Shown: piece by piece, positions 35,659 through 42,444 of the stretch | How the letters are laid out: each line of letters begins with the position of its first letter | Position numbering within the stretch: the first letter of the stretch is position 1 | Source of the DNA: Nitrospira sp. bin75 | GTDB lineage: Bacteria; Nitrospirota; Nitrospiria; Nitrospirales; UBA8639 | Assembly (NCBI GenBank): GCA_002238765.1 | Contig: MPMZ01000023.1 | Coordinates: 1-42,444, forward strand | Direction of reading: 5' to 3' | Length of the DNA: 42,444 nucleotides | The notes under the pieces: model-generated | Seen by the model: only the letters and a program-made list of their open reading frames with translations | What the model was told of the DNA's origin: nothing | Databases searched by the model: none | Made by a program: the position numbers and the translations under genes

Positions 35659-36642
35659 ATGCTGAAGCAATCCAATATTATTATCGACGTGCACCTGAAC
35701 AACCAGGATCCCGATTCCATCAAGGAAGAAATTCGCTCGGGACTGCTTTCGACTCCCCGGACACTTCCCACCAAGTATTTTTATGATGAACGAGGATCCG
35801 AGCTGTTCGAGCAGATCTGCGAATCGCCGGAATATTACCAGACGAAAACGGAACACGAATTGTTGAAAACCGTAGCCGATGACGTCGTGACCCGAAGCGG
35901 CGCCGATGAACTGGTGGAGTTGGGCTCGGGAGCCGCGACCAAGACCCGGGTCGTGTTGGACGCCATGGCTCGGGCGAATCAACTCCGCTTCTACGTCCCG
36001 TTCGACGTCAGCGAAGGCATCCTCCGACGGGTCGCGCAAGAGCTTGTCGAGGAATACGAGGGATTACAGGTTCATGGCGTCGTGGGAGATTTCCTGGCCC
36101 ATCTGGAACACATTCCGCAGGGCGGGAGACGCCTGGTCGTGTTTTTGGGCGGGACGATCGGCAACTTGGGCCCTGAAGCCGTTCCGGCCTTTCTGTCGTC
36201 GGTCTTTGATGAAATGGATCAGGGAGATTCTTTTCTCCTTGGGGTTCAACTCATCACCGACGTGGATCGCCTGGAAGCGGCGTATAATGATGCAGCCGGG
36301 CTCTCCGCCGCTTTCAACAAGAATATGTTGTACGCGTTACAGCCCGTACTTGGAGCCGCATTCGATCCCGATGCTTTTGACCACGTGGCACGATTCAATC
36401 ACACCGAACATCGAATTGAAATGCATCTTCGATCGATTCGAGAGCAAGTCATTCCTATTCCCGAATTGGAGTTAACCCTTCACCTCGAAAAAGGGGAAGA
36501 AATCCTCACGGAAATCAGCACGAAATACACGGGTCCCCACGTGGAATCCCTGCTGACCCATGCGGGCTTCCGCCCCGTTGCCTGGTATACCGATCCGGCC
36601 CACCTGCACGGTCTCGCCCTGGCTCAAAAGCCTGCCGGCTGA
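35659..36642 (+). CDS. egtD: L-histidine N-alpha-methyltransferase EgtD
   Basis: 327 residues, the usual EgtD length. It shows PTKYFYDERGSELFEQI near the start, the SAM site LVELGSGAATKTR, FLGGTIGNLGPE, and EEILTEISTKYT, where the Glu and Ser bind the histidine amine in Mycobacterium EgtD. It trimethylates histidine to hercynine. It is followed 3 bases later by an EgtE-like gene. The DUF2260/methyltransferase family is highly specific, so the call is strong. The upstream gap of 114 bases has no clear promoter. Confidence 0.95.
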   Translation: MLKQSNIIIDVHLNNQDPDSIKEEIRSGLLSTPRTLPTKYFYDERGSELFEQICESPEYYQTKTEHELLKTVADDVVTRSGADELVELGSGAATKTRVVLDAMARANQLRFYVPFDVSEGILRRVAQELVEEYEGLQVHGVVGDFLAHLEHIPQGGRRLVVFLGGTIGNLGPEAVPAFLSSVFDEMDQGDSFLLGVQLITDVDRLEAAYNDAAGLSAAFNKNMLYALQPVLGAAFDPDAFDHVARFNHTEHRIEMHLRSIREQVIPIPELELTLHLEKGEEILTEISTKYTGPHVESLLTHAGFRPVAWYTDPAHLHGLALAQKPAG

Positions 36643-36645
36643 TTC

Positions 36646-37734
36646 ATGATCTATCTGAATTACGCAGCCCTGTGCCCGGCTCTTGCCGCGGCTGAGGATG
36701 AAGTTGAACGGACGCTGGCGGAGTTCAGACGCTATTTGTATTCGGACGCCGGTATCGAGTGGTATCTCCGGAAAGTTCAAGAGTGCCGGCACAAAGTCGG
36801 CGCCCTGTTGCACGTGAGTGATCCGTCGACCATTGCGTTTACCACGAATGCGTCCACTGCGCACTATCTCACGCTCTCTTCCTTGAAATGGGAACCGGGC
36901 GATACCATTCTCACCACCACGCACGAAAACCCGTCAATCACGAAACAGCTTCGTGCGCTCGAACGCGACGGGGTCCGGGTCCATGCCGTCAAGCCGGCGT
37001 CCTTGCAAGCGTTCCTGCAGACGCTGGAAGCACGAGTCAACGAGCCCGGCGTCAAAGCCATCGTGATGAGCCACGTGTCGCACGTTGACGGGCGCGTATT
37101 CCCGGTGCATGACGTGGCGTCATTGGCCAGGGCGCGGCAATGTCTGGTCATCATCGACGGCGCGCAAGCCGTCGGTCATATCCCCGTTGATCTGGATGCG
37201 CTCGATTTCGACGGCTACTTTTTTGCCGGGCACAAGTGGTGTCAAGGCCCTCTCGGGACGGGGGCGATGGTGATGCGTGAGGGCTTTTTTGCGCATTCCC
37301 GCTACCGCGGCATCGAAGGAGAACACCTCGGTGAGTCGCCGGCCGGCTCATTTGAAATCGGGACGCATAACATCGGGCTCATTGCGGGACTCGCCGAAGC
37401 CTGCGAGCACCGCCATCAACCGGGCATCGATACGGAACCACAGCGAACCTTTCGGGAAACGGCCAAGTCACTGCTGGGCGGGCACCGGAATTGTCGTTTC
37501 ATGGAATGGCAGGGCCCCCACGCGCCCGGCATCCTCACGTTCAGAGGCGCGGATGACCTGGATCATGGAGCATTCGCTAGACGCCTTGCATCCGAAGCGG
37601 AAATCGTCGTGAAATCGTTTGTGGATTACCCTGAGGACGACGCGCCGGCGATCCGGCTGTCATGGTCTGCGACCATGGATCAACGGGATTGGCTGAAGGG
37701 CGTGACGGAGATTGCGCAACGGCTCGGGTCGTGA
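36646..37734 (+). CDS. egtE: PLP-dependent class V enzyme, EgtE-like C-S lyase
   Basis: 362 residues, fold type I. Asp171 in IIDGAQAVGH and Lys197 in FAGHKWCQGPLG are the PLP-binding residues, and a Thr-Thr-His-Glu-Asn-Pro segment near 90 fits the class V/Csd-like group. EgtE removes pyruvate from hercynylcysteine sulfoxide to give ergothioneine. Position directly behind egtD supports that role, but sequence alone cannot separate EgtE from other class V lyases or cysteine desulfurases. It has no catalytic Cys loop of IscS type near the C-terminus that I can point to. Confidence 0.75.
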   Translation: MIYLNYAALCPALAAAEDEVERTLAEFRRYLYSDAGIEWYLRKVQECRHKVGALLHVSDPSTIAFTTNASTAHYLTLSSLKWEPGDTILTTTHENPSITKQLRALERDGVRVHAVKPASLQAFLQTLEARVNEPGVKAIVMSHVSHVDGRVFPVHDVASLARARQCLVIIDGAQAVGHIPVDLDALDFDGYFFAGHKWCQGPLGTGAMVMREGFFAHSRYRGIEGEHLGESPAGSFEIGTHNIGLIAGLAEACEHRHQPGIDTEPQRTFRETAKSLLGGHRNCRFMEWQGPHAPGILTFRGADDLDHGAFARRLASEAEIVVKSFVDYPEDDAPAIRLSWSATMDQRDWLKGVTEIAQRLGS

Positions 37735-37749
37735 CCGTAGGGAACGACG

Positions 37750-38556
37750 TCAGGACTCACCCTGGCGATCCAAGCGTTCCTCCAAACGGCGCAAGGCTTT
37801 CTGTGTCGAGCGAAGGTCGCGCAGGATTTCTTCGCGCGAGACAGGTTGTTCCAGTTCTCGAAGGCGTTCGGCCTTGGCTTCATCGAGATTGTTGATCACC
37901 ACCGCGATAAAGAGGTTGATCACCACGAACGTGCCGAGTACCACGAAGCTGACGAAATACAGCCATGCCATCGGGTGCAGTTCCATGGCGGTATACATGA
38001 TGTCCGTCCAATCCTCCAGCGTCACGACCCGGAACAGCGACAACAGCGAGATGCCCAGGTTCCGCCAATGGACGGGATCGTGTTCATGAAACAACTGGTA
38101 GCCCGTAATCGCATAGATATAAAAGATGATGCTCATCAGGAGCATGACGTGTCCCATACTCGGGATCGAGCGCACGAGCGTCGAGACGATCAACCGCAGT
38201 TCCTGAATCGTGGAAATCAACCGCAAAACCCGCAATAACCGGGCGAGCCGGGCAATCATGGCGTACTCCCCGGTCGCCGGAAGCAGCGAGAAGACAATCA
38301 CCGAAAAATCAAAGACGTTCCACCCGTCCCGAAAATACCGGTCCACCTGCGGGGCCACGGCCATCATCTTCACCAGGGCTTCGAGAATGAACACCGCCAG
38401 CACGAGGTGATTTCCCAGGTGCATCCATTCTCCATATTGGCGAACCAGGGCAGGAGACGTCTCCATACCCAGCAACGCCCCATTCCCGAGAATGAGCGCG
38501 ATAATCACGTATTCAAACGCGGGAGCACCGACCAGTCGTTGCGCGAACCGTTTCAT
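37750..38556 (-). CDS. Single-domain voltage-gated cation channel (BacNaV family)
   Basis: 268 residues with six transmembrane segments. S4 has R103, R106, R109 and R112 at three-residue spacing. The pore filter TLEDWTD (179-185) follows the first pore helix, and a coiled-coil tail of about 45 residues (REEILRDLRSTQKALRRLEERL) would hold the tetramer. NavAb has TLESWSM at these positions, while the engineered Ca2+-selective CavAb has TLDDWSD; here two of the extra Asp residues are natural. So Ca2+ permeability is possible. The gene is convergent with egtE, 15 bases apart. Confidence 0.88.
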   Translation of the reverse strand: MKRFAQRLVGAPAFEYVIIALILGNGALLGMETSPALVRQYGEWMHLGNHLVLAVFILEALVKMMAVAPQVDRYFRDGWNVFDFSVIVFSLLPATGEYAMIARLARLLRVLRLISTIQELRLIVSTLVRSIPSMGHVMLLMSIIFYIYAITGYQLFHEHDPVHWRNLGISLLSLFRVVTLEDWTDIMYTAMELHPMAWLYFVSFVVLGTFVVINLFIAVVINNLDEAKAERLRELEQPVSREEILRDLRSTQKALRRLEERLDRQGES

Positions 38557-38638
38557 CGTCTGTGACCTCTACCTGTCTTGGTGTAATGGAAAGAATGAAG
38601 AACGGGAAAGCCGTGAGGACCGGGCCTCCTGCCTTACC

Positions 38639-39550
38639 TTACTCCAACCCACATTGTCCGAGTCGATGCTCCAGGGTTTGCGTTTGCGTCGAGACATCAA
38701 GCTGAAGATCGTGTCCCCCGGTCTGCGCAAGGGCCTCCTGAGGGATCAGCCCCACCAACTCGCTTTTCACCACGGCAACACCTTTCACGGCCGCCGCGCG
38801 TTTCACGTGTTCGAACGCCACGTGAACGGGTGTTCGGTGATAATTGATCAAATTCATCGATACCTGCACGCAGCCCTGACTCTTCAGTTCCAGCCCGATG
38901 GCTTTGACCGCCGGCAACCCGCGATTCGACGCGCGGATACTCCCGGCGATGTCCCGTGCCACGGAGACATCGTGACTCTGCAACACCACGTTGAAGGCAA
39001 TGAGCGGATGACGCGCCCCGACCGCGATCACGCCGGCCGTGGGGTGCGGCTCGGACGGACCGAAATCCGGAGCCCACGCCGGGTCGGTTGCCATTCGCTT
39101 CATCAGAGCCTCCGGCCCTCCTTTGCGGATCTGTTCCAATCGTTTGCGGGAGGGTCGTTCGCAGGCTTCCTCATACAGAAAAACCGGTATCCGCAATTCC
39201 CGCCCGATTCGCGCCCCGACATCATGCGCGAGCCTGACGCATTGTTCCATGGTCGAGCCTGATAGCGGAACGAACGGCAACACGTCACACGCCCCGAGAC
39301 GAGGGTGCTGGCCCGCGTGATGCGTCAGGTCGATCAATTCCGAAGCCTTGGCCACCACCGAAAACGCGGCTTCCTGCATCGACTCGACGGACCCGGCCAG
39401 GGTCAGCACGCATCGATGATGGTCCACGTCGCAATGCCGGTCGAGCAAGGCAACGCCTTGAGTCCCGGCCACGACGTGTTCGAGTTGCGCGAGCACCCCC
39501 GGATCGCGGCCCTCGCTAAAATTGGGTATGCTCTCGACAATCCCGGCCAT
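38639..39550 (-). CDS. ftcD: Glutamate formimidoyltransferase
   Basis: 303 residues matching the formiminotransferase half of FtcD: VESIPNFSEGRDPGVLAQLE at the start, LIDLTHHAGQHPRLGACDVLPFVP in the first domain with the catalytic His, and VGARHPLIAFNVVL and SMNLINYHRTPVH in the second domain. It transfers the formimino group from formiminoglutamate to tetrahydrofolate; some members instead or also salvage 5-formyl-tetrahydrofolate. No hut gene is in the window and the cyclodeaminase half is absent, so a folate repair role is quite possible. ATG at 39550. Confidence 0.9.
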   Translation of the reverse strand: MAGIVESIPNFSEGRDPGVLAQLEHVVAGTQGVALLDRHCDVDHHRCVLTLAGSVESMQEAAFSVVAKASELIDLTHHAGQHPRLGACDVLPFVPLSGSTMEQCVRLAHDVGARIGRELRIPVFLYEEACERPSRKRLEQIRKGGPEALMKRMATDPAWAPDFGPSEPHPTAGVIAVGARHPLIAFNVVLQSHDVSVARDIAGSIRASNRGLPAVKAIGLELKSQGCVQVSMNLINYHRTPVHVAFEHVKRAAAVKGVAVVKSELVGLIPQEALAQTGGHDLQLDVSTQTQTLEHRLGQCGLE

Positions 39551-39577
39551 GTCCCTGTTTACTGAAATCGTGCTTTG

Positions 39578-39606
39578 TTGACAACCTCAAAAAGGTGATA
39601 TACAAC
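39578..39606 (+). promoter_or_regulatory. Probable promoter of the DsrE-TusA operon
   Basis: TTGACA (39578-39583), a 17-base spacer, and TACAAC (39601-39606), a weak -10 of 4 of 6 matches. It lies 62 bases before the ATG at 39668. The -35 is perfect and the spacing ideal, so the call is moderate. Confidence 0.45.
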
Positions 39607-39667
39607 TTCTGATAGGTTTTCATGCTTGCGCGCATCGACCCTCTAGCCGATCAAAACAGGTGATCCC

Positions 39668-40201
39668 ATGACGATGATGACCCAAGTCGAACCAACCTCG
39701 CCCCTTGCCGAACTTCAGGAATCCAAGCCGGATCGGGTGACCATTGTGCTCCTGAGCGGAGACATGGATAAAGCCATGGCCGCCTTCATCATTGCCACCG
39801 GCGCCGCAGCCATGGGTATGCACGTGACCATGTTCTTCACCTTCTGGGGCCTGAACGTCATTCGCAAACCCGGGGCGACCAGTGCCGCCAAAGACCTGTT
39901 GCGTAAAGTCTTCGGCCGGCTCAACAAGGGCGGAGCCGCGAGCCTGCCCCTTTCAAAATTCAACTATGGCGGGCTGGGCACCACGATGATGAAAAAAGTC
40001 ATGCGGGACAATCATATGCCCGGGGTCCCGGAACTGATCGAAACCGCGCAGGATCTCGGCGTCAAAATGATCGCCTGCACCACCACGTTGGGGTTGCTGG
40101 GTATCTCAAAGGAGACTTTGATCGACGGCGTGGACCAACTCGCCGGGGTCTCGACCTACCTCGCGGAAGCCAAAGACGGCTCGGTAAATTTGTTTATTTG
40201 A
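39668..40201 (+). CDS. DsrE-family (DsrE2-like) sulfur-relay protein
   Basis: 177 residues with VTIVLLSGDMDKAMAAFIIA at the start, MHVTMFFTFWGLNVIRK, and a central hydrophobic Gly-rich stretch. Cys137 in KMIACTTTLGLLGI is the conserved persulfide site of DsrE2-type proteins. These act in intracellular sulfur transfer with TusA and rhodanese. The pair here is followed by tusA with a 23-base gap. No dsrAB or hdr genes are visible. ATG at 39668 with AGGTGA upstream. Confidence 0.85.
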   Translation: MTMMTQVEPTSPLAELQESKPDRVTIVLLSGDMDKAMAAFIIATGAAAMGMHVTMFFTFWGLNVIRKPGATSAAKDLLRKVFGRLNKGGAASLPLSKFNYGGLGTTMMKKVMRDNHMPGVPELIETAQDLGVKMIACTTTLGLLGISKETLIDGVDQLAGVSTYLAEAKDGSVNLFI

Positions 40202-40224
40202 GTCGAACACAGGAGTTTGTTCCG

Positions 40225-40470
40225 ATGATCCAATCCGATATCACGCTCGATACGCTGGGGTACTTCTGCCCCATGCCCATTATTCTCACCTCCAAGAAGA
40301 TCAAAGAACTTACCATGGGCCAAGTCCTCGAAGTCCTCTCCGACGACGAAGGGATCAAGAAAGACATGCCCGCCTGGTGCCAGACCACCGGCCATGAATG
40401 GGTCGGCCTCGAAGAAGAAGAGACGAACCCCAAGACGGTGTACAAGGTCTACGTGAAGAAGACCAAATAA
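40225..40470 (+). CDS. tusA: TusA-family sulfurtransferase
   Basis: 81 residues. The signature is LDTLGYFCPMPII, with the active Cys at 15 (C-P-x-P), then EVLSDDEGIKKDMPAWCQ with a second conserved Cys, and a closing VYKVYVKKTK. TusA carries persulfide sulfur. ATG at 40225 has AGGAG upstream; the frame is open to a TTG at 40198 that overlaps dsrE. The pair probably relays sulfur for cofactor or tRNA thiolation or in sulfur oxidation; context does not decide. Confidence 0.9.
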   Translation: MIQSDITLDTLGYFCPMPIILTSKKIKELTMGQVLEVLSDDEGIKKDMPAWCQTTGHEWVGLEEEETNPKTVYKVYVKKTK

Positions 40471-40583
40471 CCCGTCCAGCCCGTTGCCTGTGCCGAATCT
40501 TTTTTCCTCAGCTTCTTGACGGTCTGCCTCTCAGGGGAGAAGACATGGATCTATTTGATCTTTCCTTGCATATCATGCTAAAT

Positions 40584-40606
40584 TTAACCAGTTAAAATAA
40601 CCAGTT
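40584..40606 (+). promoter_or_regulatory. Operator-like repeats before a Phd gene
   Basis: TTAACCAGTTAA (40584-40595) is an inverted repeat, and TAACCAGTT recurs at 40598-40606, 13 bases on from 40585. The repeats lie 11-32 bases before ATG 40617, the usual place for Phd autoregulation. No confident -35/-10 pair is assigned. Confidence 0.45.
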
Positions 40607-40616
40607 TCATAAAAAC

Positions 40617-40868
40617 ATGCGCGAAGTTCAAGCCACCGAAGCCAAGACCCATCTTGCACAACTCCTGAGCGCGGTTGAGCGCGGCGAATCGATCGCGATC
40701 ACTCGCCACGGCAAACCGGTTGCCCACCTGGTTCCGGCTGGGAAGCAGGACCGTGCCACCCGCAGGGCGGCAGTCGAGCGTTTCAAGGCATGGCGCGCAA
40801 CATGGAAAGGTATTGACATGTCCATCAAGGAACTTCTCGCCGCCCGCCACGAAGGTCATCGCTATTGA
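40617..40868 (+). CDS. Phd-family antitoxin
   Basis: 83 residues: REVQATEAKTHLAQLLSAVERGE then IAITRHGKPVAHLVPAG, the Phd N-terminal dimer and DNA-binding domain, then a helical tail KELLAARHEGHRY. No ribosome-binding site is obvious. It ends inside the start region of a VapC-like gene. TAACCAGTT repeats upstream are the probable operator. Confidence 0.88.
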   Translation: MREVQATEAKTHLAQLLSAVERGESIAITRHGKPVAHLVPAGKQDRATRRAAVERFKAWRATWKGIDMSIKELLAARHEGHRY

Positions 40869-40873
40869 GCACC

Positions 40874-41275
40874 ATGGTCCTTGATGCGTCTGTCACCATG
40901 TCGTGGTTCCTCGACGATGAAAAAGATTCGCGAGCAGGAGTCGCGCAATCCCGTCTTACAAAGGACAGGGCGCTTGTACCTCACCTATGGCACCTGGAAA
41001 TCCGCAACTGCTTGATCGTGGCCGAACGCCGCGGTCACATCTCCGCGGAACGTGTGACTGAATGTTTGGAAGCCTTGAAATGGCTTCCCATACAAACCGA
41101 TACGGAACTCAACCTCGCATCCGCTTTTTCCCTCGCCCAAACGCACAGCCTGTCTTTCTACGATGCCGTTTACCTGGAGTTGGCTAAACGGCAGGACGCA
41201 GCACTGGCCACCCTCGACGCCGCGCTCGTTCGAGCCGCCAAGGCCGAAGGCCTCTCGCTCGTCGAGGCCATGTAA
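40874..41275 (+). CDS. vapC: VapC-type PIN toxin
   Basis: 133 residues starting MVLDASVTMSWFLDDE, with LVPHLWHLEIRNCLIV (E), SLSFYDAVYLELAKR (D) and LATLDAALVRAAK (D). All four acidic PIN positions are present. ATG at 40874 fits the family start better than TTG at 40865, which would overlap the antitoxin gene. It is the third PIN toxin in the right half of the window, and its sequence differs from the two others, so it was acquired separately. Confidence 0.88.
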   Translation: MVLDASVTMSWFLDDEKDSRAGVAQSRLTKDRALVPHLWHLEIRNCLIVAERRGHISAERVTECLEALKWLPIQTDTELNLASAFSLAQTHSLSFYDAVYLELAKRQDAALATLDAALVRAAKAEGLSLVEAM

Positions 41276-41317
41276 CGATACGTCTATCGCGCCAAGAGAC
41301 GGGCGAATTTTTGATGG

Positions 41318-41956
41318 TCAAGACTCTTTCAGCAATCGGCTGACATTGTCATCAATGGCTTGAGCCCATTCGTCGCCGATGACTTCGACGAATGACACGT
41401 CACCGACGAAAGCGCTGCACATGACAATGTCGGGATTGAGGTCTCGCAGCCGTATCAGGCTTTCGGCAAGCGACGCCTTACTGCCACCTGCCCGGGGAAA
41501 CGCCAGGGTTGCCCACTTCGCGTTCGACTGAAAGATCGTATCACCGGTAAACAGGTAGGACTTTCCGTACGGCGACTTGTAGAAAAAGCAAATGCTGCCT
41601 TCGGTATGACCGGGGGTATGGATAATCTCAATGTCGCCCAGATGACGGTCGCTTACCTGAAAGACGACATCAACCGGCGCGTCGTTGCCGACAATCGGGG
41701 CCTCCAGGGCACTACAACACAACCTGGAACCGAACAGATCCTTGATGCGGTTCAACGATGGACCCGATTCATCCCGGTGGCTGAGAAGCTGGAACCGGAT
41801 ACCTCCCAACTCGGCTATTTTCTTGAAATCACTCTCGTTACCCGTATTGTAAAAAAGCACGTTTTCTTCCGGCCGCCGGAGGAAATACGCATGAGTATTT
41901 AACGTGCCCATGCTATGGATCGTGCTTTGCCATAAGTCTTCCTGTAACTGTTTCAT
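41318..41956 (-). CDS. Metallo-beta-lactamase-fold hydrolase with atypical metal motif
   Basis: 212 residues with the MBL fold: THAYFLRRPEENVLFYNTG, then LLSHRDESGPSLN where canonical proteins have HxHxDH, IIHTPGHTEGSICFFY (third His) and LFTGDTIF (bridging Asp). The HRDE form keeps one His and the Asp but lacks the second His, as in some MBL subfamilies. It may bind one metal or use a different site. A glyoxalase-II/lactonase-like role is the broad expectation, substrate unknown. The gene follows the PIN module convergently, 42 bases apart. Confidence 0.85.
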   Translation of the reverse strand: MKQLQEDLWQSTIHSMGTLNTHAYFLRRPEENVLFYNTGNESDFKKIAELGGIRFQLLSHRDESGPSLNRIKDLFGSRLCCSALEAPIVGNDAPVDVVFQVSDRHLGDIEIIHTPGHTEGSICFFYKSPYGKSYLFTGDTIFQSNAKWATLAFPRAGGSKASLAESLIRLRDLNPDIVMCSAFVGDVSFVEVIGDEWAQAIDDNVSRLLKES

Positions 41957-41996
41957 AGGCGTTTTTCTTGTCGCTGAGGTTCACCCTCTCATCACA

Positions 41997-42444
41997 CTAT
42001 GCTGTTTTGCCAAATTGTTCCTTCCGAAGGAGATCCCGAACCCAACCAACGGCCTCCGGATACTCATCACAGTCCAAGATGAATTCCTGACCTCTTGCTA
42101 CCGTCTTCAATTCGGTTCGTTCACCTTGGCGTCGCCATCGCCGTGCATCTGAATGGTATGTGAGAGGCATCCGGTTTCCGGTTGGATGAAACCAGGCAGG
42201 AAGAAGCCAAGTCGTCGTGTTCTCCGCCAGCGGAGCGGTTAACTGCCGACTAGTGGAAAAATAGGAGAAAACTCCTGCTCCAAGCAAGCAGTCCGTGTCT
42301 ACGCTCTCTATTTCCAAATCTCGGCTCGCCAAGTACACCACATTGTTCGACTCACTGTCGTGACGAAAATGAGGGTGGTATGCCGCCCATTCATAACCGA
42401 ATGGTGGCTTCGAACTCTCGACTGGCAAAACTTCCGCAATTTGC
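41997..42444 (-). CDS. Hypothetical protein, C-terminal part, truncated by the window edge
   Basis: The frame is open to the right edge, so the gene continues beyond it; a TTG at 42428 is an unlikely start. At least 148 residues: GYEWAAYHPHFRHDSESNNVV, then LLGAGVFSYFST, WLLPAWFHPTG and GQEFILDCDEYPEAVGWV. The alternation of aromatic, His and Gly residues with a final GQEF-type motif recalls the Nmad3-like (nucleotide-modification-associated) group. That resemblance is from memory and weak. If right, it would be a phage- or defence-linked protein. Confidence 0.5.
   Translation of the reverse strand, partial: QIAEVLPVESSKPPFGYEWAAYHPHFRHDSESNNVVYLASRDLEIESVDTDCLLGAGVFSYFSTSRQLTAPLAENTTTWLLPAWFHPTGNRMPLTYHSDARRWRRQGERTELKTVARGQEFILDCDEYPEAVGWVRDLLRKEQFGKTA

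Overview
The window is a bacterial chromosomal segment of fairly high G+C content. It has no rRNA, tRNA or CRISPR array. The housekeeping content is a NorD/CbbO-type VWA protein, a VC_2705-type sodium:solute symporter with its DUF4212 subunit, a DsrE-TusA pair, an ergothioneine locus, FtcD, a BacNaV-like channel and a fused ECF transporter. That mix would fit a free-living chemolithotroph such as a Nitrospirota (Nitrospira-like) member. This is only a guess from gene content; nothing in the sequence fixes the taxon.

Layout. 1-121: outer end of an IS481-like insertion sequence with the first codons of its transposase. 279-8.3 kb: NorD-like VWA protein directly behind a HigBA module, a Bfd-like ferredoxin with a promoter and Fur box, an S9 peptidase, a RelE/HTH toxin-antitoxin (TA) pair, and a secreted protein built of 303-bp tandem repeats. 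8.3-11.5 kb: ECF transporter in two genes (EcfT, and an EcfS-EcfA-EcfA fusion). 11.5-27.6 kb: an all-minus-strand defence and TA island. It holds DUF2283 genes, a ParE module and several TA fragments. It also holds a type I restriction-modification system (hsdM, hsdS, hsdR and accessory genes) whose hsdR is about 7.7 kb away from hsdS. Between them sits a compact operon (wHTH-like protein, AAA ATPase, PIN-like nuclease, DNA methyltransferase; 22490 to 18250) with 35-, 4- and 4-base overlaps. I recognise no named defence system with this composition, and it is the best candidate for an undescribed system here. The hsdM product carries an XRE-type HTH domain, and its upstream region has about twelve ATAGCA motifs spaced 9-11 bp apart, which suggests autoregulation.

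28.2-31.8 kb: DUF4212/SSS symporter, then an RHH-PIN and a Phd-PIN TA module. 31.8-37.7 kb: ergothioneine locus with egtB on the minus strand facing an ABC ATPase, a substrate-binding/permease fusion, egtD and an EgtE-like PLP enzyme. No egtA or egtC is seen. 37.7-42.4 kb: voltage-gated channel with a TLEDWTD filter, FtcD, DsrE and TusA, a third PIN module, an MBL-fold hydrolase with an atypical metal motif, and a gene cut by the right edge.

The middle of the window reads as an accumulation zone. There are about nine small TA-type modules, and at least four decayed copies whose intact relatives or partners lie close by.
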